Below, one piece after another: positions 55,877-64,000 of a stretch of DNA of 64,000 bases (its first letter is position 1; the number at the start of each line of letters is the position of its first letter). The stretch covers positions 1-64,000 of the forward strand of contig NZ_JABGCB010000023.1 in assembly GCF_013149295.1 (NCBI RefSeq), in the 5' to 3' direction. The position numbers and the translations under genes are program-made. The notes beneath the pieces were generated by a model. It saw only the letters and a list, made by a program, of their open reading frames with translations, was not told the origin of the DNA and did no database searches. This stretch comes from Novosphingobium sp. SG751A (GTDB lineage Bacteria > Pseudomonadota > Alphaproteobacteria > Sphingomonadales > Sphingomonadaceae).

Positions 55877-56273
55877 GACGGATAGCTCACGCTGAAAAAC
55901 AGGTTCTGGCGTGAAGATGGGGCTTGCCATCATGGGAAGGTCAAGGGGGAATGGCGCAGATTTTCCCTCATTTGGCTCATCCCGGCTCCGGCCTCTCAGA
56001 CATGGAAGTTCCGGAATAACCTGGATGGTTCGCGTACCAAAGTAACCCCATTTGTCTAACAAAAGACACAGGGTTTACGCGCTGTAACGATTGTATTTTC
56101 AGAAATGCGATTGAAAGCAGCGGGCTATTGTGCGGTAGCATAAGTTACCTTATGGGTGTTTCATATGCGTTGAATGTGCTCAAAAAGAAGGGTGCGAGCT
56201 GCAATGTCGTTGGGCGATTTCGATGCTGCAAACGAATTTTTTTTCAGAATCAGTTTCGACGGAAGGTGAAGCA
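55877..56273. other. Divergent intergenic region, copA and polysaccharide cluster
   Basis: The left part (55914-55944) holds the copA promoter. From about 56040 the DNA becomes visibly AT-richer, with runs of A and T up to the GT4 start. It presumably holds the polysaccharide promoter and a long leader, but no clear -35/-10 pair was picked out. A 62-codon frame at 56128-56316 overlaps the GT gene and is not supported. Confidence 0.5.
55914..55944 (-). promoter_or_regulatory. CueR-type promoter of copA
   Basis: Read on the minus strand: TTGACC (-35), a 19-bp spacer CTTCCCATGATGGCAAGCC, and CCATCT (-10). The 19-bp spacing, and the CCTTCC left half overlapping -35, match MerR/CueR promoters such as E. 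coli copA. The right half (GCAAGC) is a poorer match. It lies about 40 bp before the copA start. Confidence 0.75.
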
Positions 56274-57530
56274 GTGTCGGATTCTTATGTATCTTTCCGC
56301 ATTGCACTGGACGTGACCCGACTTGTCGCACATCGCTGGAGTGGCCTTCCTGCCACAGGTATCGACAGGGTTTGTTACGCTTATCTTCTTCGCTATCGCC
56401 ATGAAGCCCGAGCAGTAGTTCAATTTATGGGTGTGCGTCGCATTTTCTCTGCGCGGCATTCACAAGAATTATTTAATTTATTGCTTAATCCTGGAAAGGA
56501 TTATCGCCGGAAAGCACTCTGGCTCGCGCTCCGAGCGATCCCGCCTGGCGCGCGGCGAACCAAGTGCAACGGAGCGTTTTACCTCAACCTCGCCCATACG
56601 GATCTGGATCGCGCAGACCTTGCGGATTGGGTTCGCGATTGCGAGCTGAACCCGATTTACATGATCCATGATCTTATCCCTATAAGCCACGCTGAATATT
56701 GCACCCCTTATGCCAGCAAGCGGCACGCCCGCCGACTCAAGAATGCCTTGGGTCATGCAATGGGCATCATCGCCAATTCAGACAGCACCGCACACGAAAT
56801 TCAAACCTATGCGAAGGAAGGCGGGCATCGACTGCCGTCGGTAATGGGCAACTGGCTAGCGGGCGCGAAACTGATCAAGGGTGCCTCCAATATATCTCGG
56901 CCCGAAAACTACTTTGTGTTTGTCAGTACTATGGAGGGGCGTAAAAACCACTTCATGCTGCTCCAGATATGGCGGCAACTGGTCGAGCGCATGGGGGCTG
57001 CTGCGCCGCATCTCAAGATCATTGGCCAAAAGGGCGCGCAATCCTGGCATGTGCAGAACATGCTCGAGCAGTGCGACGTCATCAGGTCGCGCGTGGCTGT
57101 TGTGCCGCGCTGCCCGGATGTTGAATTGGGAGATTGGGTAGCCGGTGCCCGCGCACTGCTGTTTCCGTCTTTCGCAGAAGGCTTCGGCTTGCCTCTTGTA
57201 GAAGCCCTTGAACTGGGCACGCCGGTTATTGCCAGCGACATCCCCACCTTTCGCGAAATTGGACAGGGAATCCCGACTTTGATCGACCCGCTCGACGCTC
57301 GCGGCTGGGCGAACATGGTCACGGATTTCATGAAGGATTGCCCGGAACGCCGGCGCCAGCTCAAGGCCATGCACAGCTTTCGTGCGCCGACTTGGGAAGA
57401 GCATCTTGTCAAGATTGACACGTGGCTGGAAGCGCTGCGACCGACTGTGGCTATGCCTCGCAAATACATCGGCAATTCCATCGCCATCAGTGATACCATT
57501 GCTTCGGCGTCGCGTTCTGGCGCCGCGTAA
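56274..57530 (+). CDS. Family 4-type glycosyltransferase
   Basis: A 418-residue GT-B glycosyltransferase. GTG 56274 (VSDSYVSFRIALDVTRLV) is preceded by GGAAGG at 56261-56266. Features are GIDRVCYAYLLRY near the N-terminus, NPIYMIHDLIPISHAEYCTP, the C-half YFVFVSTMEGRKNHFMLLQIW, and a GT4 donor-site signature ALLFPSFAEGFGLPLVEALELGTPVIASD (in pieces). It is the first gene of the surface polysaccharide cluster and likely adds a sugar to the repeat or linker unit. AT content is higher than in the copper operon. Confidence 0.88.
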   Translation: MSDSYVSFRIALDVTRLVAHRWSGLPATGIDRVCYAYLLRYRHEARAVVQFMGVRRIFSARHSQELFNLLLNPGKDYRRKALWLALRAIPPGARRTKCNGAFYLNLAHTDLDRADLADWVRDCELNPIYMIHDLIPISHAEYCTPYASKRHARRLKNALGHAMGIIANSDSTAHEIQTYAKEGGHRLPSVMGNWLAGAKLIKGASNISRPENYFVFVSTMEGRKNHFMLLQIWRQLVERMGAAAPHLKIIGQKGAQSWHVQNMLEQCDVIRSRVAVVPRCPDVELGDWVAGARALLFPSFAEGFGLPLVEALELGTPVIASDIPTFREIGQGIPTLIDPLDARGWANMVTDFMKDCPERRRQLKAMHSFRAPTWEEHLVKIDTWLEALRPTVAMPRKYIGNSIAISDTIASASRSGAA

Positions 57531-57579
57531 CAGTGCATTACCCGCTGTCGTATTAGAGAAAATTTTTTAGGTTCGGCTC

Positions 57580-59376
57580 ATGTCTCAATTCTGCAATAAA
57601 TATGCTGGTAAATCCGGGGAGGCTGAAACGGACTCATCTGTGCTACTTCATGATTTTTTTGCAGAATTTCTCGACAAAGAAAAATTCGAGAATTTTAGAA
57701 AAATTGAGACGCTTGTTGCCTCTTTAGGGAATCTGGGACAGACGCAATCCGGCCAGCCCATGATGCGTCCACGTGATTGCACGGTAATCACTCAAGGGCT
57801 GGAAGAAATATTTGAGGCCACCAAATCGCAGTTTCGCACCGGCGAGGCACGCATCATTGACCGCTTTGAACGGATCATTGGCGAATTCACCGAACATTGC
57901 GCCAAGGTATACCCTTCCGAGGCTTCGGCCGCGCTCGTCCTGCACGGAAAAGTATTGCTGTTTCAAGGTGAAAGTCAGCGCGTGCTCGATGTGGTCGGCA
58001 AGTGGGTGGCCCGCCCCTATGCGCTCGATTCGATCGATCATATTCTCGATCTAGCCGAACTTTATGCCCAGGCCCAATTACGACTTGGTACATTTGATAG
58101 CTGCGAGATTTCCTTCATCGCGCTCGGTCAATGGCTTGCGGCCAATTCGCGCTCCCTCAAAGCCATGAGGCTGGGCCCGCGGCTGGCGCCCTATGTCGGG
58201 CTGGGCCGCGATGCCCGAGAGCCTCTTACGCTGCGTGCGCGTCTTATCCGTCTGGCTTCTCGGCGATTGCTTAAAAACGCGCGAATCCAGGGTGCAATCC
58301 CAAGAATGGTAAGTTCGTTTTTATCGTGGCAGATGTGGCGCCTCATCCTGGGGTTGTGTTATGCTGCCAATGCATCACGCAATACTTTGCGTTCGCCCTA
58401 CTCCCTGAAAATGAATAAGCGCGGGACAACACTTGTTACGCGCGCCATGGGCGGCATTGGTGATCTGCTCATGATGACACCAGGTCTGGAGGCGTTGGCC
58501 GCCAAACAGAAAGCGCCAGTCGACTTTGCGATCCCGCGAAAGTTTCACGCGGTCTTTAAGGGCAATCCCCATATCCGCCTGCTCGATATCAACGGCCCCG
58601 CCATCGACATCGCCAGCTATCGCCATTTCGTGAACCTGGGCAATTGTCCCGCCAGTCGCTATGAAAGTGGGGCACGGCCCTTCATCCGGCGCGGTCGCGT
58701 TGAAGTGTTTGCGAAAGCAATGGGCATCTCGCGTCACATGCTCCAGCGGCAAGGGTGGCGGATCAATCGCCTTGAACAAGCCGACGATGCCGCGTTTTGC
58801 TCCGAGTTCCTTGCAGAGAAAGCTATCGGCGATAGGCCTGTGGTGGGCGTGGCCCCCTATTCGCGCGACAGCTACAAAGATTACCCCAAAATCCATCAAG
58901 TCATCAGCCAACTGGCGGAAAAATTCGACGTGCTGATCTTTCATCACGTCGACGCCGGGCTGCCCTCAGGGCCCGGAATTGCCTCCACAGCCGGCCTGTC
59001 GCTCGAACGCTCGCTCGCGCTTGCCGGACGGGTAAACGCCATGGTGACGGTAGACAGTGCCTTTCTGCATGCCGCCGCTGCCCATGATTACCCGGTTATC
59101 GGCCTTTTCGGGCCGACCGATGGGAAGCCGCTGACAAGGCACCATCGTCAACCGGTGGTTCTGGCAAAGCCCGATCAGTTTGCCTGCGTGCCCTGCTGGC
59201 GCAATGAAGATTCGCCTTGCGCATTGACCGAATTGCGGGCCGCCGCCGAAGATGGTGCCTCATGGCGCAGCCTTAGCAAGGCGACTCTTGTTTCGGCCAA
59301 CTCTATCAGTCCCTGCATGTCGGCGCTCGATCCGGACGAGATTGTCGAAGCGGTGGCGATGGCGATCGGTAAGTAA
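57580..59376 (+). CDS. Family 9 glycosyltransferase with long N-terminal extension
   Basis: A 598-residue protein. Residues about 285-598 are a GT9 heptosyltransferase-like domain: LVTRAMGGIGDLLMMTPGLEAL, VVGVAPYSRDSYKDYPKIHQVISQL in pieces, and VDSAFLHAAAAHDYPVIGLFGPTDG (donor site). The first about 280 residues look helical and TPR-like, with no family I recognise. GT9 enzymes commonly use ADP-heptose, and HldE and a GmhB-like phosphatase follow. It lies 49 bp after the GT4 gene. The extension makes it nearly twice the length of WaaC/WaaF (about 320-350). Confidence 0.85.
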   Translation: MSQFCNKYAGKSGEAETDSSVLLHDFFAEFLDKEKFENFRKIETLVASLGNLGQTQSGQPMMRPRDCTVITQGLEEIFEATKSQFRTGEARIIDRFERIIGEFTEHCAKVYPSEASAALVLHGKVLLFQGESQRVLDVVGKWVARPYALDSIDHILDLAELYAQAQLRLGTFDSCEISFIALGQWLAANSRSLKAMRLGPRLAPYVGLGRDAREPLTLRARLIRLASRRLLKNARIQGAIPRMVSSFLSWQMWRLILGLCYAANASRNTLRSPYSLKMNKRGTTLVTRAMGGIGDLLMMTPGLEALAAKQKAPVDFAIPRKFHAVFKGNPHIRLLDINGPAIDIASYRHFVNLGNCPASRYESGARPFIRRGRVEVFAKAMGISRHMLQRQGWRINRLEQADDAAFCSEFLAEKAIGDRPVVGVAPYSRDSYKDYPKIHQVISQLAEKFDVLIFHHVDAGLPSGPGIASTAGLSLERSLALAGRVNAMVTVDSAFLHAAAAHDYPVIGLFGPTDGKPLTRHHRQPVVLAKPDQFACVPCWRNEDSPCALTELRAAAEDGASWRSLSKATLVSANSISPCMSALDPDEIVEAVAMAIGK

Positions 59377-59381
59377 GGCGG

Positions 59382-60011
59382 ATGAGCGCTCAAATGCATC
59401 CTGATGAATGGCTGCACGTGAACCATGTGCCGCATGCCGGCCAGCCGGCGCTGTTCCTTGATCGTGATGGAACCCTGATTGAAAACGTGCCTTACTTGGC
59501 CGATCCAGAGCAGATCCGAATCATCGAAGGGACGGAGGAAGCCTTGCGCCAGTTCCGCCTGGCCGGATTTGCAATCATCATCGTGACCAACCAGTCCGGT
59601 ATTGCCCGTGGCCTTTGCACCCCTGAACAATATCGCGGGGTCGAAAATCGCCTGCAGCAGCTTCTGGGGACTTCCGCCGCCGATCTGGTCTATGCCAGCC
59701 CCTATCATCCCCAAGCGACCGGTCCATTCGGTATCCCGCACAGCTCTCGCAAACCGGAACCTGGGATGTTTCTTGATGCCCGGCATCGTTTCGCGGTAGA
59801 TCTTGCCCGCTCGGTGATGGTTGGGGACAGTCTAAGCGATATGCGGGCCGCCGCCGCCGCCGGTATCGGTCGGCTTGTTCATGTCGGGACCGGTCATGGC
59901 ATGACAGAGCGCGCAGCCGTCTGCGCCTTCGCTTCTGACAATGCGCTCGCGATCGAATTGATGCCTACGCTCGCACAGATCCAACCTATGGTGAAAACAG
60001 ATCCATGCTGA
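59382..60011 (+). CDS. GmhB-like heptose-bisphosphate phosphatase, zinc-loop Cys lost
   Basis: A 209-residue HAD-IIIA phosphatase. It resembles GmhB (D-glycero-D-manno-heptose 1,7-bisphosphate 7-phosphatase): LFLDRDGTLIENVPYLADPEQIRII, IVTNQSGIARG, SRKPEPGMFLDA and VMVGDSLSDMRAAAAAGI. GmhB normally binds zinc via four ligands in CPHHP-type and CxCRKP loops. Here the equivalents read ASPYHP and IPHSSRKP, with no Cys. It starts 5 bp after the GT9 stop and overlaps the next gene. Substrate heptose 1,7-bisphosphate is likely from context; histidinol-phosphate-type activity is the alternative. Confidence 0.85.
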   Translation: MSAQMHPDEWLHVNHVPHAGQPALFLDRDGTLIENVPYLADPEQIRIIEGTEEALRQFRLAGFAIIIVTNQSGIARGLCTPEQYRGVENRLQQLLGTSAADLVYASPYHPQATGPFGIPHSSRKPEPGMFLDARHRFAVDLARSVMVGDSLSDMRAAAAAGIGRLVHVGTGHGMTERAAVCAFASDNALAIELMPTLAQIQPMVKTDPC

Positions 60012-61255
60012 TCACGACGCACCGCCTGCAAGACCTGCAATCCAACCAGAAAATTTCGCACTGGCTGGCCAGCCTCGATTACGGGGCAATGCTGGACTTC
60101 AATAACTCGGCTATTCCCTTCATTGAGCGCTTTGACTGGCAGGGCCGCAATATGGAACCCGGCTTTCGCCGGGTGAGGGTTATGGCCCGCCAGACCTATG
60201 TGCTGTGCCAGGCGGCGCTATTGGGCAATGAAACCGCCGCCAGCCTCGCGCCTGCAGCCGCCACTGCGTTTATTCGACACGCGATGGCACCTGACGGCCA
60301 GTTTCTCTGCCGCCTCTCGCCTGATGGCCAGGCTCTGGATGCCACACCCGACCTCTACGACATCGCCTTCGGGCTGTTCGCGCTGTCGTGGTGGTACCGC
60401 CTTTCGGGCGACAGCCAATGTCTTGTCATCGCGGAGCGGTCCATTGCACGGCTCAACGCCGTGATGCGCAGTCCATCAGGCAAAGGCTTCGTCTCGCGGC
60501 TTGGCGAGCCCACCGGCCACACTCAGAACCCGCATATGCATCTGTTCGAGGCGGCCATCATGCTTGCCGATTTTAGCGGGCGCGATACCTTTATGGAGCT
60601 TGCCGACAGCCTGTTTGCGCTGGCCAGTGAACGCCTGTTCGATCCCACAACCTCAACTCTGGCCGAAGTGTTCGACGATGATTGGAAAGCAATTGGCACC
60701 ACATCGGACGGGAACGCGATCAGAATCGAACCTGGTCATCAATATGAATGGGTTTGGCTGCTGAACCGCTACGCCGCACTGCGATCAGGCACATCAGCGC
60801 TCGAAATGGCAGACCAGCTTTTTGCCTTTGCACAAAGCCATGGCCACGACGCCGCGACGGGACTGATTGTCGATGCTGTTCGGCCCGATGGCAGTTTGAT
60901 GTTTCCCGGCCTGCGGCTTTGGCCCAACACCGAATATCTGAAAGCGCAAGTGGCTATGTGCGAGAGGCGGGGAAGTGTGCCCGATGCGGCCATTGACCAA
61001 AATGTTGAGCGGATTTTCGACCGCTACCTCACCCCGCCTGCATCTGGGCCCGCCTCAGATCTGCGGCAGGGATGGTGGATTGACTATCTCGATGCCGACG
61101 GCATCACGCCAAAGTGCGATCACGTCCCCGCCTCGAGCCTCTATCACATTGTTTTCGCTTTTTCTGAGTTTCTCCGGTTTACTGGCGCGCATGATGCCAA
61201 GCAGTCAGCCAACCAAGCCAGCCCTCTCACACACGGCAAGATCGTGGGGAGTTAA
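60005..61255 (+). CDS. AGE-family epimerase/isomerase
   Basis: A 416-residue (alpha/alpha)6-barrel protein of the N-acylglucosamine 2-epimerase/YihS superfamily. FRRVRVMARQTYVLCQAA, DLYDIAFGLFALSWWYR, NPHMHLFEAAIML, EPGHQYEWVWLLNRYAAL and a C-terminal HVPASSLYHIVFAF carry the usual Arg, His and Glu active-site positions. Known members interconvert sugar 2-epimers or isomerise aldoses and ketoses. Its place between the GmhB-like and HldE genes, with no gmhA in view, suggests a heptose or related sugar step. ATG 60005 overlaps the upstream stop by 7 bases. Confidence 0.88.
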   Translation: MLITTHRLQDLQSNQKISHWLASLDYGAMLDFNNSAIPFIERFDWQGRNMEPGFRRVRVMARQTYVLCQAALLGNETAASLAPAAATAFIRHAMAPDGQFLCRLSPDGQALDATPDLYDIAFGLFALSWWYRLSGDSQCLVIAERSIARLNAVMRSPSGKGFVSRLGEPTGHTQNPHMHLFEAAIMLADFSGRDTFMELADSLFALASERLFDPTTSTLAEVFDDDWKAIGTTSDGNAIRIEPGHQYEWVWLLNRYAALRSGTSALEMADQLFAFAQSHGHDAATGLIVDAVRPDGSLMFPGLRLWPNTEYLKAQVAMCERRGSVPDAAIDQNVERIFDRYLTPPASGPASDLRQGWWIDYLDADGITPKCDHVPASSLYHIVFAFSEFLRFTGAHDAKQSANQASPLTHGKIVGS

Positions 61256-61259
61256 GACA

Positions 61260-62786
61260 ATGACCGTTCCCGCACCGATCTCTTCCCAACGGATCGCTTT
61301 CGACGACGCTCGCCTGCTGGTCATCGGCGATATCATGCTCGATCACTTTTGCTACGGCGATGTCTCGCGGATCTCACCCGAAGCGCCCGTGCCTGTTCTT
61401 CACCTCAAGCGCGTGTCTCGCATGTTGGGCGGAGCGGGTAATGTTCTTGCAAATATCCGCGAGCTCGATTGCGTCGCCGGGTTGATCGCGGTGGTTGGCG
61501 ATGACGAGGCCGGACGCCTGTGCCGAACAATGGCCGCGCAACTGGGGGTGGCCCCCGAAATGATCATTGTCGCCCCGGGCCGCTCCACGATTGTCAAAAC
61601 CCGTTACATCAGCGGCGGACACCAGTTGCTGCGTTGTGACGAGGAGAATACCGCCCGGTTCGACTCTGCTGTCGAAGATGAGATCCTTGCACGCTTCGAC
61701 GCAGCCTTAGAAAATTATAACGCGGTAGCGATTTCGGACTATGCTAAAGGTCTGCTGAGTGATCGCGTGCTGAGGCATATAATCGACGCATGCAACGCGC
61801 GGGGCGTGCCGGTAGTGGTTGATCCCAAGCGTCGCGATCTTACCGTCTATGCTGGCGCCAGCGTCATCAAGCCCAATCGTAGCGAGTTGGCGGCCTTTAT
61901 CGCACACGAAAGTCGAGACTTTACCTCGAACCAGCGGGCAGCGGAACAGGCCATGGCCGCAACAGGCGCGGCGATCCTTTTGACCCTGGCCGAGGAAGGA
62001 ATGGCATTGTTTCGGCAGGGCGAGGCGATGCGGCATTTTGTGGCAACAGCCAGCGAGGTTGCCGATGTGTCCGGCGCGGGCGATACTGCATTATCAATAT
62101 TTTGCGCGGCCCTGGCATCAGGCTACGAAATGGCCGAAGCGGCCATGCTCGCCAACGCTGGCGCGGGCGCCGTGGTGCGCAAACTGGGTACGGCCACGCT
62201 TACCCGGACGGAACTGGCCGATGCCGTTGCCGATGTCGACATCACACCTTTCAACCCTATCGCAAACCGCGACGAAGCAGCCCGGCGCATCGCGCTCTGG
62301 AAGGCAGAAGGGCTGCGCGTGGGATTTACGAACGGTTGTTTCGACATCGTTCATGCCGGCCATATCCAATTGTTGCGCGAAGCCCGCGCCAGGTGCGATC
62401 ATCTGGTCGTGGGGCTAAATTCCGACGCGTCGGTCCGCCGACTCAAGGGGCCAACCCGCCCAGTCCAGGCAGAAAGTTCGCGCGCCGAAGTGCTGGCGGC
62501 GATCGGGGCGGTCGATCTGGTTGTCATTTTTGACGAGGATACGCCTGCAGAGCTGATTGCAAAGCTTAAGCCTACCGACCTTATTAAAGGAGCGGATTAT
62601 ACCGAGGACCGGGTCGTCGGCGCCAAAGAGGTACGCGAGGCGGGTGGACGCGTACACCTTATCGAGTTGGTGCCCGGTTGCTCGACCACAAACGCTGTCG
62701 AGCGAATCCGCTCGAGCTTGAACGGCGACGAAACAACGCCCTCTGCGCGCACCAATACACCTGCATTTACTGGCTTTGGCAGATGA
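61260..62786 (+). CDS. hldE: Bifunctional heptose 7-phosphate kinase/1-phosphate adenylyltransferase
   Basis: A 508-residue HldE (RfaE). The N-terminal PfkB-type kinase has LLVIGDIMLDHFCYGDVSRISPEAPVPVLHL in pieces, GGAGNVLANIRELDC and VADVSGAGDTALSIF (anion hole). The C-terminal nucleotidyltransferase begins GFTNGCFDIVHAGHIQLL with the HxGH-type motif, then LIKGADYTEDRVVGA. It phosphorylates heptose 7-phosphate at C1 and later adenylates heptose 1-phosphate, giving ADP-D,D-heptose. ATG 61260 has GGGGAG upstream. E. coli HldE has 477 residues, so this one has a modest C-terminal extra tail. Its stop overlaps the next gene by ATGA. Confidence 0.95.
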   Translation: MTVPAPISSQRIAFDDARLLVIGDIMLDHFCYGDVSRISPEAPVPVLHLKRVSRMLGGAGNVLANIRELDCVAGLIAVVGDDEAGRLCRTMAAQLGVAPEMIIVAPGRSTIVKTRYISGGHQLLRCDEENTARFDSAVEDEILARFDAALENYNAVAISDYAKGLLSDRVLRHIIDACNARGVPVVVDPKRRDLTVYAGASVIKPNRSELAAFIAHESRDFTSNQRAAEQAMAATGAAILLTLAEEGMALFRQGEAMRHFVATASEVADVSGAGDTALSIFCAALASGYEMAEAAMLANAGAGAVVRKLGTATLTRTELADAVADVDITPFNPIANRDEAARRIALWKAEGLRVGFTNGCFDIVHAGHIQLLREARARCDHLVVGLNSDASVRRLKGPTRPVQAESSRAEVLAAIGAVDLVVIFDEDTPAELIAKLKPTDLIKGADYTEDRVVGAKEVREAGGRVHLIELVPGCSTTNAVERIRSSLNGDETTPSARTNTPAFTGFGR

Positions 62787-63961
62787 GCGATCTGGGCAGC
62801 CCTACTATTTCAGGAGTGTCGCGCATGGCGCTTCCGCGGCGCGGTGGCCTGTTCCAATGGATGTCGCGGCATTACGCACTGACGGTGTTCGTTGCGGTGT
62901 TTATTTTCCCCACCCTGCTGGCCTCGATCTATTTCGGGCTGGTGGCGTCGGATTGCTATGTATCTGAAACCCAGTTCGTGGTGCGTTCGGCTCAGAAGTC
63001 GTCGGCGGAAGGCGCTGCTGCCTATCTGCAGGATATTGGCATCAATCGGGCCAATGACGATGCCTATGCGGTGCAGGATTATATTATTTCGCGCGATGCG
63101 ATGCATGCCATATCGGCTACAATCGACCTCCGTAAGGTATGGAGCCCCGCCGGTGCCGATTTCATCAGCCGCTATGGCGCGGGTCCGTTCAACAACGACA
63201 ATGACGAAATGCTGTACCGCCATTATAAATCACGTGTGAAGGTGGAAAAAAACCTCGAAACGGGTATTACGACGGTGCGCGTCACCGCATATCGTGCGTC
63301 GGATGCCCACGCGGTGGCGATGAAGATCGTGCAACTGAGCGAAGCCAAGGTCAATGCGATGAACAATCGCGCGCGCGCTGACCGATTGGCTGCGGCCAGA
63401 CGCGAAGCTGCCTCGGCGGCCCTGCAACTCTCGCAGGCCAATGTCGCGCTTACCCGCTATCGTGACAGCGCCGGACTAGTGTTGCCCGAAGCCACGGCAG
63501 AGGCCGACGTTCGCCAGAAATCGATGCTTGAGGCTGAACGGACCCGGATCGACGCCGAACTTGCAGGCATGGTCGCGCGGGCGCCAGGTAATCCCGCGAT
63601 CCCGGCTTTGCGCCGACGGCTTGGGGCACTCAACCGCGAGATTGCCGCGCAGTCGGCCAAGCTGACCGGCAATGGGGATGCCCTGTCGGGCAAGGTCAGC
63701 GGCTATGAGCAGCAGCTTGTCGAGCGCGAATTGACCGAAAAGCTCTATGAAGCAGCGATCAAGCAGCTTGATACCGCGATCGACGAAGCCAATCGCCAGC
63801 AAATCTTCATCGAGCAGATCACCGATCCCAATTTGCCCGACACACCGGTGGAACCTCGCCGGTTGCGTTATATGTTTACGGTCGCACTTCTGTCGTTCTG
63901 GGCCTTCCTCAGCATTTACCTTCTGCTGTCCGGCGGTCGTGAACACCTGAATATGTCGTAA
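62783..63961 (+). CDS. Capsule export inner-membrane protein (KpsE/BexC/CtrB type)
   Basis: A 392-residue polysaccharide co-polymerase-like export protein. It has one helix near the N-terminus (LTVFVAVFIFPTLLASIYFGLV), a long periplasmic coiled coil (AARREAASAALQLSQANVAL, LERELTEKL-like helix VERELTEKLYEAAIKQLD), and a C-terminal helix (FTVALLSFWAFLSIYLLL). EPRRLRYMF before the last helix, preceded by a Pro-rich stretch PNLPDTPVEP, is typical. ATG 62783 overlaps the hldE stop (ATGA). It suggests an ABC-dependent (group 2/3) capsule exporter, whose KpsM/KpsT parts should follow to the right. Confidence 0.88.
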   Translation: MSDLGSPTISGVSRMALPRRGGLFQWMSRHYALTVFVAVFIFPTLLASIYFGLVASDCYVSETQFVVRSAQKSSAEGAAAYLQDIGINRANDDAYAVQDYIISRDAMHAISATIDLRKVWSPAGADFISRYGAGPFNNDNDEMLYRHYKSRVKVEKNLETGITTVRVTAYRASDAHAVAMKIVQLSEAKVNAMNNRARADRLAAARREAASAALQLSQANVALTRYRDSAGLVLPEATAEADVRQKSMLEAERTRIDAELAGMVARAPGNPAIPALRRRLGALNREIAAQSAKLTGNGDALSGKVSGYEQQLVERELTEKLYEAAIKQLDTAIDEANRQQIFIEQITDPNLPDTPVEPRRLRYMFTVALLSFWAFLSIYLLLSGGREHLNMS

Positions 63962-63971
63962 GGGTGTGGGC

Positions 63972-64000
63972 ATGAGCGCAGGCACAACATTTTTGCAGGA
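63972..64000 (+). CDS. Start of a further polysaccharide gene, cut by the window end
   Basis: ATG 63972 begins MSAGTTFLQ, 10 bp after the KpsE-like stop with an AGGG-containing stretch before it. Only nine codons are visible. In related clusters a KpsM, KpsT or KpsD-type export gene comes next, but nothing here identifies it. Confidence 0.45.

Overview
The window looks like chromosomal DNA of a free-living, GC-rich alphaproteobacterium, most likely a sphingomonad close to Novosphingobium or Sphingobium. The assignment rests on codon use, many TonB-dependent receptors, exported sugar and aromatic-ester enzymes, and 4-nt stop/start overlaps; no rRNA marker is present. No tRNA, rRNA, CRISPR array, phage or insertion sequence was recognised. 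All starts were chosen by eye from ribosome-binding sites, overlaps and protein N-termini.

Layout. 0.3-5.4 kb: a membrane GGDEF/EAL protein, then three translationally coupled TadG/TadE-type pilus-assembly proteins. 5.4-6.0 kb: a gene-free stretch with three strong inverted repeats. 6.0-8.7 kb: a hybrid histidine kinase coupled to a LuxR-type response regulator. 8.9-12.5 kb: a biotin operon (bioB, bioF, a BioH/BioG-like esterase, bioC); bioF appears to start at a CTG codon. 12.7-14.0 kb: dgt on the minus strand. 14.1-18.1 kb: a tripartite efflux pump (EmrA-like, EmrB-like, NodT-like). 18.3-22.0 kb: a LacI-family regulator, a Cys-type sulfatase and its formylglycine-generating enzyme, with two matching operators. 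22.2-27.3 kb: a small unknown protein, then an OmpR-type regulator divergent from a sensor kinase with a (GxPGG)n periplasmic segment and a coupled outer-membrane barrel.

27.3-39.6 kb: mainly minus-strand catabolic genes: a ceramidase-like hydrolase, an exported aldose epimerase, a cupin (+), and a long run encoding an exported methyltransferase-like protein, a TonB receptor, a PepSY membrane protein, a GlcG-like protein, a tannase/feruloyl esterase, a beta-propeller lactonase and an alpha/beta-hydrolase. Every product of that run has a signal peptide or membrane segments, which suggests capture and periplasmic breakdown of a phenolic ester, possibly iron-bound. 39.7-41.7 kb: a PhoPQ-like two-component pair. 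41.8-44.8 kb: an MFS transporter, an EthD-like protein and an AraC regulator. 45-52.9 kb: a second TonB receptor, a ThuA protein, a quinohemoprotein dehydrogenase and a GH43 glycosidase. 53-56 kb: a copper-efflux operon copA-cueR with a CueR-type promoter. 56.3 kb to the end: a surface-polysaccharide cluster on the plus strand (GT4, GT9, GmhB-like phosphatase, AGE-family epimerase, HldE, KpsE/BexC-type export protein, start of one more gene), pointing to a heptose-containing capsule or exopolysaccharide.
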